Source: Frondihabitans australicus
Lineage (GTDB): Bacteria; Actinomycetota; Actinomycetes; Actinomycetales; Microbacteriaceae
NCBI RefSeq assembly: GCF_003634555.1
Contig: NZ_RBKS01000001.1
Location: 434,001 to 498,000 of the forward strand
Reading direction: 5' to 3'
DNA length: 64,000 bases
The position numbers and the translations under genes are program-made. The number at the start of each line of letters is the position of its first letter. Positions within the stretch are counted from its first letter, which is position 1. The notes under the pieces were generated by a model. That model did not search any database. It was not told where the DNA came from and saw only the letters and a program-made list of their open reading frames with translations. Shown here one piece after another: positions 16,572 through 24,330 of the stretch.

Positions 16572-17498
16572 CTACTTGCCGAGGACGCTCGACAGCGTCT
16601 TCGGGACGCCGCTGCCCGTCACGGTCGCCGGGGTGCTCACGTCGAAGCCGTTCTTCTTCAGCGTCGCCGTCCCCGACGGGCCGAGGAGGTACTGGATGAA
16701 CGCCTGGCCGCCCTTCGCGTCAGGCGCGTGCGACAGCTCGGTGATCGTGTAGACGGCCTTCAGGTCTTCGCCCGTGAGAGGCACCGTCGGGATGCCGGCC
16801 GCCTTGGCCTCGCTCGCGTAGAAGAACGCCGCGTCGAGTTGCCCGGCCTGCAGTCGACCGACCAGCGATTCCTCCGGCTGGGTCGCCGTGAAGTCCTTCG
16901 CGAGGGCGGCCAGCGCCGGCTGGTCGTGCTTGGTCGCCGCGTCGTCGAGGGCCTTATTGCCGAGCTTCCCCTTGGGGTCGAGCTGAGCGTCGGTGCTGCC
17001 GAAGCGGAAGCCCGTCTGACCGATCACCTCGTACCACGGCTTCGACTTCAGCTGGGAAGCGAACGAGCTCTTCGGGTCGTAGCCGATCACGAGACGGGAC
17101 GACGCGAACGTCGCGTACCAGCTCACCCAGTCGCCGTTGGCGGCGCCCTCGAGCGTGGCGTTCACGTCGGGGGAGGCGCTGATGAAGACGTCGGCCTTCG
17201 TCGTCTTGCCCTTGATCTGGGTCGCGAGCGCGCTGGATCCTGCACCCGTGCCCTGATACGAGAATCCGGTCTTCGCCTGGAAGGTGGGTCCGACCTGCTT
17301 CTCCATGAGATCGACGAGGGATCCCGCGTAGAGGACCTTCACGGTTCCGCTCCCGGTGATCTGCGTCGACGGCGACGAAGACGTCGAGTTCGAGTTCGAG
17401 GGAGCGGGTGTCGATGACGATCCCGAACAGGCGACGACGCCGGTGACGAGCCCGAGGGTGAGGGCGGCCGCAGTGACGCCGCGCAATGTTCTGTTCAT
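16572..17498 (-). CDS. modA: Molybdate/tungstate-binding lipoprotein (ModA/WtpA type)
   Basis: A 308-residue substrate-binding protein with a lipoprotein signal peptide (VTGVVACSG, lipidated Cys24) and a Ser/Thr-rich linker. The mature start VKVLYAGSLVDLMEKQVGP and YQGTGAGSSALATQIKG are typical of the WtpA/ModA group, as are ADVFISASPDVN and QAGQLDAAFFYASEA. It lies 8 bases before the fused ModBC and forms one operon with it. Molybdate is favoured by context; tungstate cannot be excluded. Confidence 0.9.
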   Translation of the reverse strand: MNRTLRGVTAAALTLGLVTGVVACSGSSSTPAPSNSNSTSSSPSTQITGSGTVKVLYAGSLVDLMEKQVGPTFQAKTGFSYQGTGAGSSALATQIKGKTTKADVFISASPDVNATLEGAANGDWVSWYATFASSRLVIGYDPKSSFASQLKSKPWYEVIGQTGFRFGSTDAQLDPKGKLGNKALDDAATKHDQPALAALAKDFTATQPEESLVGRLQAGQLDAAFFYASEAKAAGIPTVPLTGEDLKAVYTITELSHAPDAKGGQAFIQYLLGPSGTATLKKNGFDVSTPATVTGSGVPKTLSSVLGK

Positions 17499-17507
17499 CC
17501 GTTGAAC

Positions 17508-17711
17508 CTATCTGTCGTCGGAGTGCGAGGGGTGGATCGCGTCGATTCGCGCTGCGACCGCGACCCACAGGGATCGAGGTGGAGACACCGGCAGTGCGAG
17601 CGGGAGGAGGAAGACCATGACGATCTCGTCCACCTCGTCCGACTCCGCGATGGTGCGCGCGCCCAGGAGACGGCCGGCTGTCGACACGGTGCGGAGAGGG
17701 GGCGATGACAT
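17508..17711 (-). CDS. Possible 67-residue protein upstream of modA
   Basis: This small frame starts at ATG 17711 with AGGGA 8-12 bases upstream, ends 9 bases before the modA start and has the G/C-rich third positions of its neighbours. The product is MSSPPLRTVSTAGRLLGART followed by an acidic ESDEVDEIV and a hydrophobic VFLLPLALPV. I do not recognise it. It could be a leader protein of the modA-modBC transcript, or chance. The rest of 17499-17947 holds only a weak hairpin (arms 17741-17747 and 17753-17759) and no other supportable gene. Confidence 0.4.
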   Translation of the reverse strand: MSSPPLRTVSTAGRLLGARTIAESDEVDEIVMVFLLPLALPVSPPRSLWVAVAARIDAIHPSHSDDR

Positions 17712-17947
17712 GGCGGTTCCCTGGGCAAGGGTTGTCGCTTCGCGTCTCAGGTAGACGCGCAGAGCCGCCGGGGCCTGTCCTTGTCGAACTTCACCTGTCT
17801 CTTCGGAAGGACGAGGTGTTCGGATCGTTTTCGTGGGGCCGCCGTCGCGGCAGGACGGGGGAACGGCCGTGCAGAACGGCTCGACGGATCCATGGCCGAC
17901 GAGGGCAGCGTAGGTTCGGGTCAGTCGCACCCCGACGAAAGGACGCC

Positions 17948-18811
17948 ATGGCCGAGATCGCCGACGCCGCGGATCGCGCCGGCGACGCCGCGAGCGATGC
18001 CGCGGATCGCGCCGGTGACGCGGCCGATGAGGCGACCACCAGCCGACCGTTCCGCGCGGCGGCTCGAAGCGGATTCGCGGTCAACGGACTCCTGCACGTG
18101 CTCATCGGCATCCTGGCGATCCGGATCGCGACCGGCAACGGTGGATCGGGGCAGGCCGACCAGTCGGGAGCGCTGCGTCAGATCGCCTCGGTGCCCGCGG
18201 GCGTGGTCGTGCTGTGGGTGCTGGTGGTCGGCCTCGTCGCACTCGCCGGCTGGCACGTCGTGCAGATCGTTCACTCGCGCGGCCAGGAGCTCGACCACCC
18301 GTTCTGGCATCGGGTGACCCTCGCGTCGAAGGCCGTCGTCTTCCTCGCGATCGGCCTGACGGCCTTCACGTTCGCGCGCGGGGGCTCGACCGACTCGACG
18401 AAGTCGTCGAAGACCCTGAGCGCCAGGATTCTGGCCGCCCCGGGTGGTGAGCTCCTGCTGATCGTGATCGGCCTGGCGATCGTCGGCGTGGGCGTGTATT
18501 TCGTCGTGCGGGGAGTCACGGCCAAGTTCCGCAAAGAGCTCGACCTGCCGGGCGGGACGATCGGCAGCGCCGTGACCGTGCTCGGATTCGTCGGGTTCAT
18601 CGCGAAAGGCGTGGCGCTCGCGGTCGTCGGCATCCTGTTCGTCGTCGCGGCGTGGACGTTCGACCCGCAGAAGGCGACGGGTCTCGACGGTGCTCTTCAG
18701 TCGTTGGCCGGCCTGCCGTTCGGCAGGGTGATCCTGTTCGTGGTCGGTGCCGGGGTGGTCTGCTACGGCCTCTACCTCGGCGCCCGCGCGCGCTGGGGAA
18801 AACTCGAGTGA
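17948..18811 (+). CDS. DUF1206 membrane protein
   Basis: A 287-residue protein with six hydrophobic segments arranged as three similar pairs, the pattern of DUF1206. Each pair starts with a short GF-containing stretch (SGFAVNGLLHVLIGILA; VTLASKAVVFLAIGLTAFTF; VGFIAKGVALAVVGILFVVA). The N-terminus has a tandem 11-residue repeat (AADRAGDAASD / AADRAGDAADE) that may form a short helix in the cytoplasm. ATG 17948 is preceded by AAAGGA. Function of the family is unknown. The gene stands alone between modA and the beta-propeller gene. Confidence 0.85.
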   Translation: MAEIADAADRAGDAASDAADRAGDAADEATTSRPFRAAARSGFAVNGLLHVLIGILAIRIATGNGGSGQADQSGALRQIASVPAGVVVLWVLVVGLVALAGWHVVQIVHSRGQELDHPFWHRVTLASKAVVFLAIGLTAFTFARGGSTDSTKSSKTLSARILAAPGGELLLIVIGLAIVGVGVYFVVRGVTAKFRKELDLPGGTIGSAVTVLGFVGFIAKGVALAVVGILFVVAAWTFDPQKATGLDGALQSLAGLPFGRVILFVVGAGVVCYGLYLGARARWGKLE

Positions 18812-18881
18812 GGCCCTCCGTCCGCGGTCGGTGACGAGCGCCCACGGCCGGGCACTCGACGGCTGTGTCGGGATTCGCCGC

Positions 18882-18920
18882 GCGCGGGACTACGGCGCGT
18901 CGACGAGCCGCTGGATCGTC
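18882..18920 (+). repeat. 39-bp direct repeat, copy 1 (duplicate of the tetR 3' end)
   Basis: Bases 18882-18920 are identical to 20487-20525 in the same orientation. The second copy encodes the last residues and stop of tetR (read on the minus strand as TIQRLVDAP then stop). This first copy is not in a gene: an in-frame stop lies just upstream of it on the minus strand. The two copies bracket the beta-propeller gene. Confidence 0.85.
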
Positions 18921-18996
18921 CTCTACGACCGGGCCGGCGTCCGTGTCGCGACGGTCGTCCAGGAGGGCATGTTCCCGGAGAAACCGTGAGCCCGAA

Positions 18997-20376
18997 TCAG
19001 GTGCCGGGGACGCGGTACCCGACGAGGGTGTAGTCGTTCGGGGTCTCGAAGACGGTTCCCGAGCCGACCGACAGCGCCTGCGGGTAGCCGCCGTAGGCGC
19101 TCGGGATCGCGACGGTCGCGAGCGGTGCTGTGCCCGTCGCCGTGGCCGAGTACCCCAGGAGCCGGTACTGGTCGCCGACGCACTGCGCGTTGACGTACTC
19201 GTTCACCACCCAGATCACGTTGCCTCCGCGGACGATGCCCTGCGCGTAGTCGCCGATGCTGGTCTGCCACTGCGTCTTCCCGGTGCTCGCCGACAGCCGG
19301 GCGATGTGACCGATGAAGCCGCTCTGGCACTGCGTGGGTCCGCCGGCCCGAATGGTGCGGTAGCTGATGAAGAGGCTCGTCGAGTCGGCGCCCGCTATGC
19401 CGATGTAGTCGAAGTCCCAGGAGTCGACGTCCACCGACCACAGCGGCTTGCACGAGGTCGTGCCGCAGCCGGTCGCCGAGAAAGCCTCGATGTCGTCGCC
19501 CGCGTTGACGAACACCCGACCGCCGGCGAGCACGGGCACGCCGTAGGAGATCGCCGGGTAGCTCGTCCACACCTTCTTGCCGGTGCTCGCGCTGTACGCG
19601 ACCAGCCCTTCGCCGCCTCCGGTGTAGAAGTAGCCGCCGCCGGCCGCGGAGCCGTCGACGGAGTTCCTGCCGCCGTTGTCGTTGTCGGTGTACGGATGAC
19701 TCCAGAGGAACGCGCCCGTCGAGAGCGAGTAGGCGTTCACGGAGTTGCTCGAGCCCTGGATGAAGACGCGCGTGCCGTCGGTCGTGGGTATGCCGGGGTA
19801 GCTGCGGTCGTCGCCCGCGGTGGTCGTCGGCGGGAAGAAAGCCCGCCAGAGGATCGTGTGCTTGGCCGCGTTCACGGCCAGGACGCCGCCGGCCGGATCC
19901 GTGCGGAAGGCGACGAGGATCGTCGACCCTGTGCCGGTCATGCCGAAGCCGTACGAGCTGAGCGCGTATGGGAAGGCCATGCTCCACAGCACGGCGCCGG
20001 TCTTCGGCGACGTCGCGTAGAGGCGAGGCGACGTTCCGCCGCCGACCGAATAGGCCACGCCGCCGAGCACGACGGGTGGGTAGGCGCCGTCGTTCCGGCC
20101 GGACTCGGCGTACGCCAGGCGGATCTTCGAGGACGTGCTCGTCGTGAGGACGTGCTCGCCCGGATTCGACGACGTGCTCCCGGCGCTGCCGTAGACCCCG
20201 GTCCACTGATCGGGCGTGGTCGCGGTGGTCGCCGCCGACGCCGCCGTGGCGACGCCGGGACCCAGCAGTGCCGCGGCCGCGAGTGCGAGGGCTGCGACCG
20301 CTGCGGCTCCGCGCCGCGCGACCCTCCCACCGGTGGATCGACCGAGCGAGTGGCGGCGGGACGTGCTGCGTTGCAC
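18997..20376 (-). CDS. Secreted PQQ-repeat-like beta-propeller protein
   Basis: A 459-residue exported protein. The N-terminus has a long basic region, then AAAVAALALAAAALLGPGVA and a cleavage site near ATAASA. The mature part has repeated blades ending in patterns such as YATSPKTGAVLWSMAF, YSLSTGAFLWSHPY, YSASTGKKVWTSYP and LSASTGKTQWQTSI, the T G K/A..W signature of PQQ-binding-like propellers. No PQQ-binding disulfide or catalytic residues are obvious, so it is probably a binding or surface protein rather than a dehydrogenase. The gene sits alone between the two copies of a 39-bp repeat, so transfer or rearrangement is possible. Confidence 0.83.
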   Translation of the reverse strand: MQRSTSRRHSLGRSTGGRVARRGAAAVAALALAAAALLGPGVATAASAATTATTPDQWTGVYGSAGSTSSNPGEHVLTTSTSSKIRLAYAESGRNDGAYPPVVLGGVAYSVGGGTSPRLYATSPKTGAVLWSMAFPYALSSYGFGMTGTGSTILVAFRTDPAGGVLAVNAAKHTILWRAFFPPTTTAGDDRSYPGIPTTDGTRVFIQGSSNSVNAYSLSTGAFLWSHPYTDNDNGGRNSVDGSAAGGGYFYTGGGEGLVAYSASTGKKVWTSYPAISYGVPVLAGGRVFVNAGDDIEAFSATGCGTTSCKPLWSVDVDSWDFDYIGIAGADSTSLFISYRTIRAGGPTQCQSGFIGHIARLSASTGKTQWQTSIGDYAQGIVRGGNVIWVVNEYVNAQCVGDQYRLLGYSATATGTAPLATVAIPSAYGGYPQALSVGSGTVFETPNDYTLVGYRVPGT

Positions 20377-20486
20377 GAGAACTCCTCAATAAGAGCGATA
20401 GCAGTGATCGGATGCTAGCGCCGAAGCAGCCCTCGCGACCTCCGTGGTCGGATCGCGCACGACTGGCACCCTCGCCTGATGACCGG

Positions 20487-20525
20487 GCGCGGGACTACGG
20501 CGCGTCGACGAGCCGCTGGATCGTC
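20487..20525 (+). repeat. 39-bp direct repeat, copy 2 (inside the tetR 3' end)
   Basis: Identical to 18882-18920. It covers the stop codon and last nine codons of tetR plus 8 bases beyond the stop, the arrangement often left by an element that integrates at a gene's 3' end and restores it. Confidence 0.85.
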
Positions 20526-21085
20526 TCGGCGAGCCAGGCCTCGAGCGCCGCAGGCTCGCCGAGGTCGTCGCGCAGCACGCGCAGCCGCGCCGAGACGCCG
20601 AGCATGAGGATGTCGATCGCCTTCGCGCGAGACTCGGCCTCCTCGGCGGGCATTCCGTAGTGGGCGAGCTGGCGTCGCAGCGGCTCGAGGGATTCGCGGT
20701 CGAGGAATGCCGCGAGCTCCTGCGCCGCTTCGGGGCGCTCACCCGACGCACGCAGCAGCAGGAGCAGCGGATCGTCGCCCGGCTGCCCCGTCCACCGCGC
20801 GACGATCGAGCGCGCCAGCCTGAGCCCGAGACTCTCGCGCGGGCCGTCGTAGAGACGGTCGAGGGTGAGGCTCACGTCGGTCGCCGCCACGAACAGGCCC
20901 TCTTTGCCGCCGAAGTAGCGGGTGATGAGGTTGGGGGAGACCCCGGCGGCGGCGGCGACGGAGCGCACGGTGGTGCCGGCGAAGCCCTCGCGGGCGAACT
21001 CGTCACGGGCGGCCGCGAGGATCTCCGAGCGGGTGCGCGCGGAGTCGCGCGTGCGCGGGGAGTCGGTGCCCGCCGGGGAGTCCAT
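20495..21085 (-). CDS. TetR-family repressor
   Basis: A 196-residue regulator. Residues about 13-60 are the TetR helix-turn-helix (RSEILAAARDEFAREGFAGT, then VRSVAAAAGVSPNLITRYFG GKEGLF); the rest is the helical ligand-binding domain. It is divergent from an epoxide hydrolase gene with only 66 bases between the starts, and this gap contains a 37-bp near-perfect palindrome, so repression of itself and the hydrolase by an epoxide-related or aromatic ligand is likely. The last codons lie in a duplicated 39-bp segment. Confidence 0.92.
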   Translation of the reverse strand: MDSPAGTDSPRTRDSARTRSEILAAARDEFAREGFAGTTVRSVAAAAGVSPNLITRYFGGKEGLFVAATDVSLTLDRLYDGPRESLGLRLARSIVARWTGQPGDDPLLLLLRASGERPEAAQELAAFLDRESLEPLRRQLAHYGMPAEEAESRAKAIDILMLGVSARLRVLRDDLGEPAALEAWLAETIQRLVDAP

Positions 21086-21114
21086 GCCGCCACCCTATCC
21101 GTGGCGCGGCAGGT

Positions 21115-21151
21115 GTGTACACGCGAACACATAATGTGTACGCTTGTGCAC
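21115..21151. promoter_or_regulatory. 37-bp palindromic operator between tetR and the hydrolase gene
   Basis: Centred on A21133, the two 18-base arms match at 15 of 18 positions; the inner core ACACATAATGTGT (21127-21139) is perfect. The core includes CATAAT (21130-21135), a good -10 element for the hydrolase gene, so bound TetR would block RNA polymerase directly. The length fits two TetR dimers. Confidence 0.8.
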
Positions 21152-22228
21152 ATGGTCTTCCCCTTCGCCCCGGTCCCCGAATCCGCCCTCGACGACCTCC
21201 GCGCCCGACTCGCGCTCGCTCGGCTCGATCCGCTGCCCGGGGCAGAGGGATCGTCTCTCGGCACGTCGCACGACGACCTCGTGCGGCTGGTCGAGCGGTG
21301 GCGCGACGGCTACGACTGGCGCGCCGCCGAGTCTCGGATCCTGGGCCTGCCCTGGCAGCGGCTGGCCGTCGGGTCGCAGGATCACCGATACCTTCACGCG
21401 ACAGCCCCTTCTCGCGACGCCCCCGCCGTCGTCCTCCTGCACGGCTGGCCCGATTCGGTGCTGAGGTTCGAGCGCCTGCTGCCGCTGCTGGGCGACCTGA
21501 ACGTCGTCGTGCCCGCGCTCGCCGGGTTCCCGTTCGCCGCACCCTCCGCGCCCGGAGGCAGCCCGACGAGCGCGAGCATGGCCGACGACGTCGCTTCGCT
21601 CATGGAGGCGCTCGGCCATTCGCGCTATGCGGTCTCGGCCGGCGACGTCGGCGGAGACGTGGCCGAGGCGCTCGCGGTCGCTCATCCGGACCGCGTCGCG
21701 GCGCTGCACCTGACCAACGTGTCGCCGCTGCACGCCGTCTTCGCCGACCGGAGCGTGCTCGACGAGGAGTCGCTGGCGTACGTCGACGCGACCATGGCGT
21801 GGGCGCGCGCGGACGGCGCCTACATCGCGATCCAGGGATCCAGGCCCGCCACCGTGGCTGCGGCACTGCGCGACTCGCCCGTGGGACTGGCGGCGTGGAT
21901 CGGCGAGAAGCTCATCGACTGGGCCGGAGAGCCGCTCGGCGACGACGCGATGCTCGACTGGATCACGGCGTACTGGATGACCGGCGCCATCGGCACGTCG
22001 TTCGCGAAGTACCGCGACCGGACGCCGCCCGCGCCGTACGTCGCGACCCCGACCGTGCTGAGCTCGTTCCCCGACGACCTCAAGCCGGCGCCGCTCTCTT
22101 TCGCGTCGCGGTTCGTGAACGTGCAGGAGCCCGTGGAGCACGACCGGGGCGGCCACTTCGCCGCCTTCGAGCGCCCCGGCGACTACGCCGCCGACCTGCG
22201 TCGCGCGATCGCCCTCGGCGGCCTCTGA
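21152..22228 (+). CDS. Epoxide hydrolase-like alpha/beta hydrolase
   Basis: A 358-residue protein with an EHN-type N-terminal segment (ALDDLRARLALARLDPLPG), the oxyanion motif VVLLHGWPDS, the nucleophile elbow SAGDVGGDV with Asp in the nucleophile place (typical of epoxide hydrolases and dehalogenases rather than esterases), and a C-terminal catalytic His in EHDRGGHFAAFERP. ATG 21152 lies at the very end of the palindromic operator and has no clear ribosome-binding site; with a -10 at 21130-21135 the message would have a leader of only about 10 bases. Substrate unknown; controlled by the divergent TetR gene. Confidence 0.87.
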   Translation: MVFPFAPVPESALDDLRARLALARLDPLPGAEGSSLGTSHDDLVRLVERWRDGYDWRAAESRILGLPWQRLAVGSQDHRYLHATAPSRDAPAVVLLHGWPDSVLRFERLLPLLGDLNVVVPALAGFPFAAPSAPGGSPTSASMADDVASLMEALGHSRYAVSAGDVGGDVAEALAVAHPDRVAALHLTNVSPLHAVFADRSVLDEESLAYVDATMAWARADGAYIAIQGSRPATVAAALRDSPVGLAAWIGEKLIDWAGEPLGDDAMLDWITAYWMTGAIGTSFAKYRDRTPPAPYVATPTVLSSFPDDLKPAPLSFASRFVNVQEPVEHDRGGHFAAFERPGDYAADLRRAIALGGL

Positions 22229-22291
22229 CCGCCGCGCGCTTCAGGGTCTGGCGGGCGACGGCATACGCCGGGCGTCAGAGCGCGTCGAGCC

Positions 22292-22555
22292 TCAGAGCGC
22301 GTCGCGATCGGGGTTCCGGTTGCCCTCGTCGTCGTAGGGCTTCTGCCAACCGTGCTCCTCGTACTCGTCGTTCACGCGCTTGCGCATCGACTTCGGCAGC
22401 CACTGGACGTTCGGGCCCGGGCCGCCCCTCCGCAGACGGACGATCGCCGTGATGCCGACCAGGACGACCGCCACACCGAAGATGATGAAGCCCGTCACGC
22501 CGCCTGACGAGTGCCCGGCGGCGACCACGTCGAACGCCCAGGTCGAGCCGGTCAC
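22292..22555 (-). CDS. Small single-span membrane protein
   Basis: An 87-residue protein with one clear transmembrane helix (about 19-38, GGVTGFIIFGVAVVLVGITA), a basic flank RLRRGG and a charged cytoplasmic tail ending NRNPDRDAL. GTG 22555 overlaps the stop of the LAFTG surface protein gene by four bases, so they are co-translated. I do not recognise the family; it may help export or anchor its partner, which is inference only. Confidence 0.72.
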   Translation of the reverse strand: MTGSTWAFDVVAAGHSSGGVTGFIIFGVAVVLVGITAIVRLRRGGPGPNVQWLPKSMRKRVNDEYEEHGWQKPYDDEGNRNPDRDAL

Positions 22556-24159
22556 GAGCGGACTCTGCGCCGCCGAGCTGCCAGGACGAGGCCGAGACCG
22601 ACGACGAGGAGCGCGCCGCCGGCCACGCCGATCGGCGTCGAGTCGGAGCCGGTGAAGGCGAGTGTCTGACCCGTCGACGACGTGGTCACAGCGGCGGCGG
22701 CAAGGGTGAAGTCGACGGGAGCGGTCGGCGTCGTGACGATGGGGTCGCCGTCCTGGTCGAGCAGGATTTCGCCGTTCTCGTCGAGCAGCGTTCCGACGGC
22801 GATCGCCGTGTAGTCACCGGCAGCGGCCGTGTACGTCACGGACCAGGAGCCGTCGCTGCCGACCACGATCGGGGCGGCGGGAGCGGCCGGGTCGCTGGGA
22901 GACGACGCCTCCGGCGCGGCGGCCTTCGGTGCCGTGCGCGAGTCGGTCTGCTCGCGCGTCATGGCCGCCATCGACTTCTCGAGCTGCGCCTTGATCTCGG
23001 CGGTCGGGCCGTAGACGAGCACGATGTTCGAACCGGGGGTGCCGGTTCCCGAGAACGTCACGGTGGAGCCGACGAGCGCCTGCCCCTCGGTGGGCGCGGT
23101 GATCGTCGGGTCGCCGAGCAGCGCGACGGGCGCGACGGCGGTCGCGTGGCTGGTCTGGCCCGTGACGGTCACCTCGAAGTCGTAGCCCGAGGTGCCCTTC
23201 GGAAGGGTGATCTCCTCCGTGAGGGCGCCCGCGCCGTCGGCCAGCTGCACCGCGGTGCTCTGTGTGATCACGACGGCCGCGCCCGTGACGGCGTTCTTCA
23301 TCGACACGGCGAGGGTCTCTCTCGGCGTGAAATTCGAGGCGTTGAGCTGGAGCCCCGTGGTCGTCGCCCGGTCGAGCGTCGTGACGATCGGGATCACGGA
23401 GGCGGTCGGATTGCCCGGGTTCGGAGCGGTCGCGAAGGTCACTGTGCGGGTGATGGGCGTCGTTCCGGGGAACAGGTCGGCATTGGCGCCGATGTCCGAC
23501 ACCGTGACCTGAGCCGAGGTCGCCCCGACGGGCAGCTTCGAGAAGTCGACGCCGAGGGAGTAGACGCCGGTCCCGTCCGTGTCGACGGAGCCGCCCTCCT
23601 CCTCGCCGTTCACGCCTGCATAGGCGACCTGCACGTGAGAGTCCGCGGCGGCCGTGCCCGAGAACGTGACGGTCGGCGAGATCTGCACGTCGCTCGCGGT
23701 GGGCGTGGTGACGGCGAAGTCAGCCGGGCGGAGGGCCGTGGTCGTGTTGTAGTTCACCTGGACCGGTGCGACCGCGGGATCGGCCGCGCCGTCCTTCATC
23801 GCCGTGACGGTCGACTGGACCCCCGCTGTCCCCGGCCCGCTCTCGGCGAGAGTGGCCGAGACCGACCAGGCGGTCCCCGTCACGACGGGGGCCGTCACCG
23901 TTGCGGCGGCCGTGGGGCCCGGGTTGAAGCCGATGTAGTACTGGACGGCGATCGTGTCTCCGACAGGCAGGTTCTCGCCGGTGTAGGTGATCGTGTCGGG
24001 GGTGGCGGAGTTGTCGTACGTTGTCGTGTTCGACGGCGACGTCACCGAGAACACCGGCTCGGCGGCGTGGGCAGGTCCGGAGGCGAGCAGCGCGCCGCCG
24101 AGGGCGAGGGCCAGCGCTGTCGGGGCGACGAGCGCCCTCCGCCAGGTGAGTGTGATCAT
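22552..24159 (-). CDS. Sortase-anchored (LAFTG) surface protein with Ig-like repeats
   Basis: A 535-residue exported protein: signal peptide (RRALVAPTALALALGGALLA, cleavage after AHA), then several beta-sandwich repeats marked by SVTSPSNTTTY, VTTPTASDVQISPTVTFSG and TITAPTEGQALVGSTVTFSG, and a C-terminal wall-sorting signal LAFTGSDSTPIG, a hydrophobic helix and RRRRVRS tail. LAXTG is the motif recognised by class E sortases of actinobacteria; no sortase is in the window. A low-complexity stretch TAPKAAAPEASSPSDPAAPA interrupts the last repeat. It could act in adhesion or as a scaffold. Confidence 0.87.
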   Translation of the reverse strand: MITLTWRRALVAPTALALALGGALLASGPAHAAEPVFSVTSPSNTTTYDNSATPDTITYTGENLPVGDTIAVQYYIGFNPGPTAAATVTAPVVTGTAWSVSATLAESGPGTAGVQSTVTAMKDGAADPAVAPVQVNYNTTTALRPADFAVTTPTASDVQISPTVTFSGTAAADSHVQVAYAGVNGEEEGGSVDTDGTGVYSLGVDFSKLPVGATSAQVTVSDIGANADLFPGTTPITRTVTFATAPNPGNPTASVIPIVTTLDRATTTGLQLNASNFTPRETLAVSMKNAVTGAAVVITQSTAVQLADGAGALTEEITLPKGTSGYDFEVTVTGQTSHATAVAPVALLGDPTITAPTEGQALVGSTVTFSGTGTPGSNIVLVYGPTAEIKAQLEKSMAAMTREQTDSRTAPKAAAPEASSPSDPAAPAAPIVVGSDGSWSVTYTAAAGDYTAIAVGTLLDENGEILLDQDGDPIVTTPTAPVDFTLAAAAVTTSSTGQTLAFTGSDSTPIGVAGGALLVVGLGLVLAARRRRVRS

Positions 24160-24232
24160 GGTTCGACCCCCGTGCTCTGGCGGGGCGTCAGTGCCCGCAC
24201 CGCAGACGAGGGCTCCGGTGGCGTCCCCGTGC

Positions 24233-24314
24233 CTGAGAGAACCTCAGTGCTAGGTGCGACGCTAACAGCCGGGACCAGGCACGGACAGGGCCGCGACCGA
24301 ACTGTCCAGTTCGC
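24233..24314. promoter_or_regulatory. Two dyads upstream of the LAFTG gene
   Basis: CGAACTGTCCAGTTCG (24299-24314) has perfect 7-bp arms and could be an operator. CTGAG (24233-24237) and CTCAG (24244-24248) form a small hairpin in the leader on the minus strand. No known riboswitch consensus could be completed here. Confidence 0.4.
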
Positions 24315-24330
24315 GCAACTGGCGGCGAGA

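Noticed and set aside
17712-17930. TPP-riboswitch-like words (CTGAGA, ACCC, AGGGAA on the minus strand) upstream of the small modA leader frame
   Set aside because: The words are too close together and the essential middle part of the aptamer (CCTGATC and the GCG bulge) is missing. A molybdenum-cofactor motif was not found here either.
24160-24330. CTCTCAGG on the minus strand before the LAFTG gene, resembling part of a glycine riboswitch
   Set aside because: The partner elements (GCCGAAGGGGCAA-like loop and GGACAGAG) are absent; a simple CTGAG/CTCAG hairpin explains the word.
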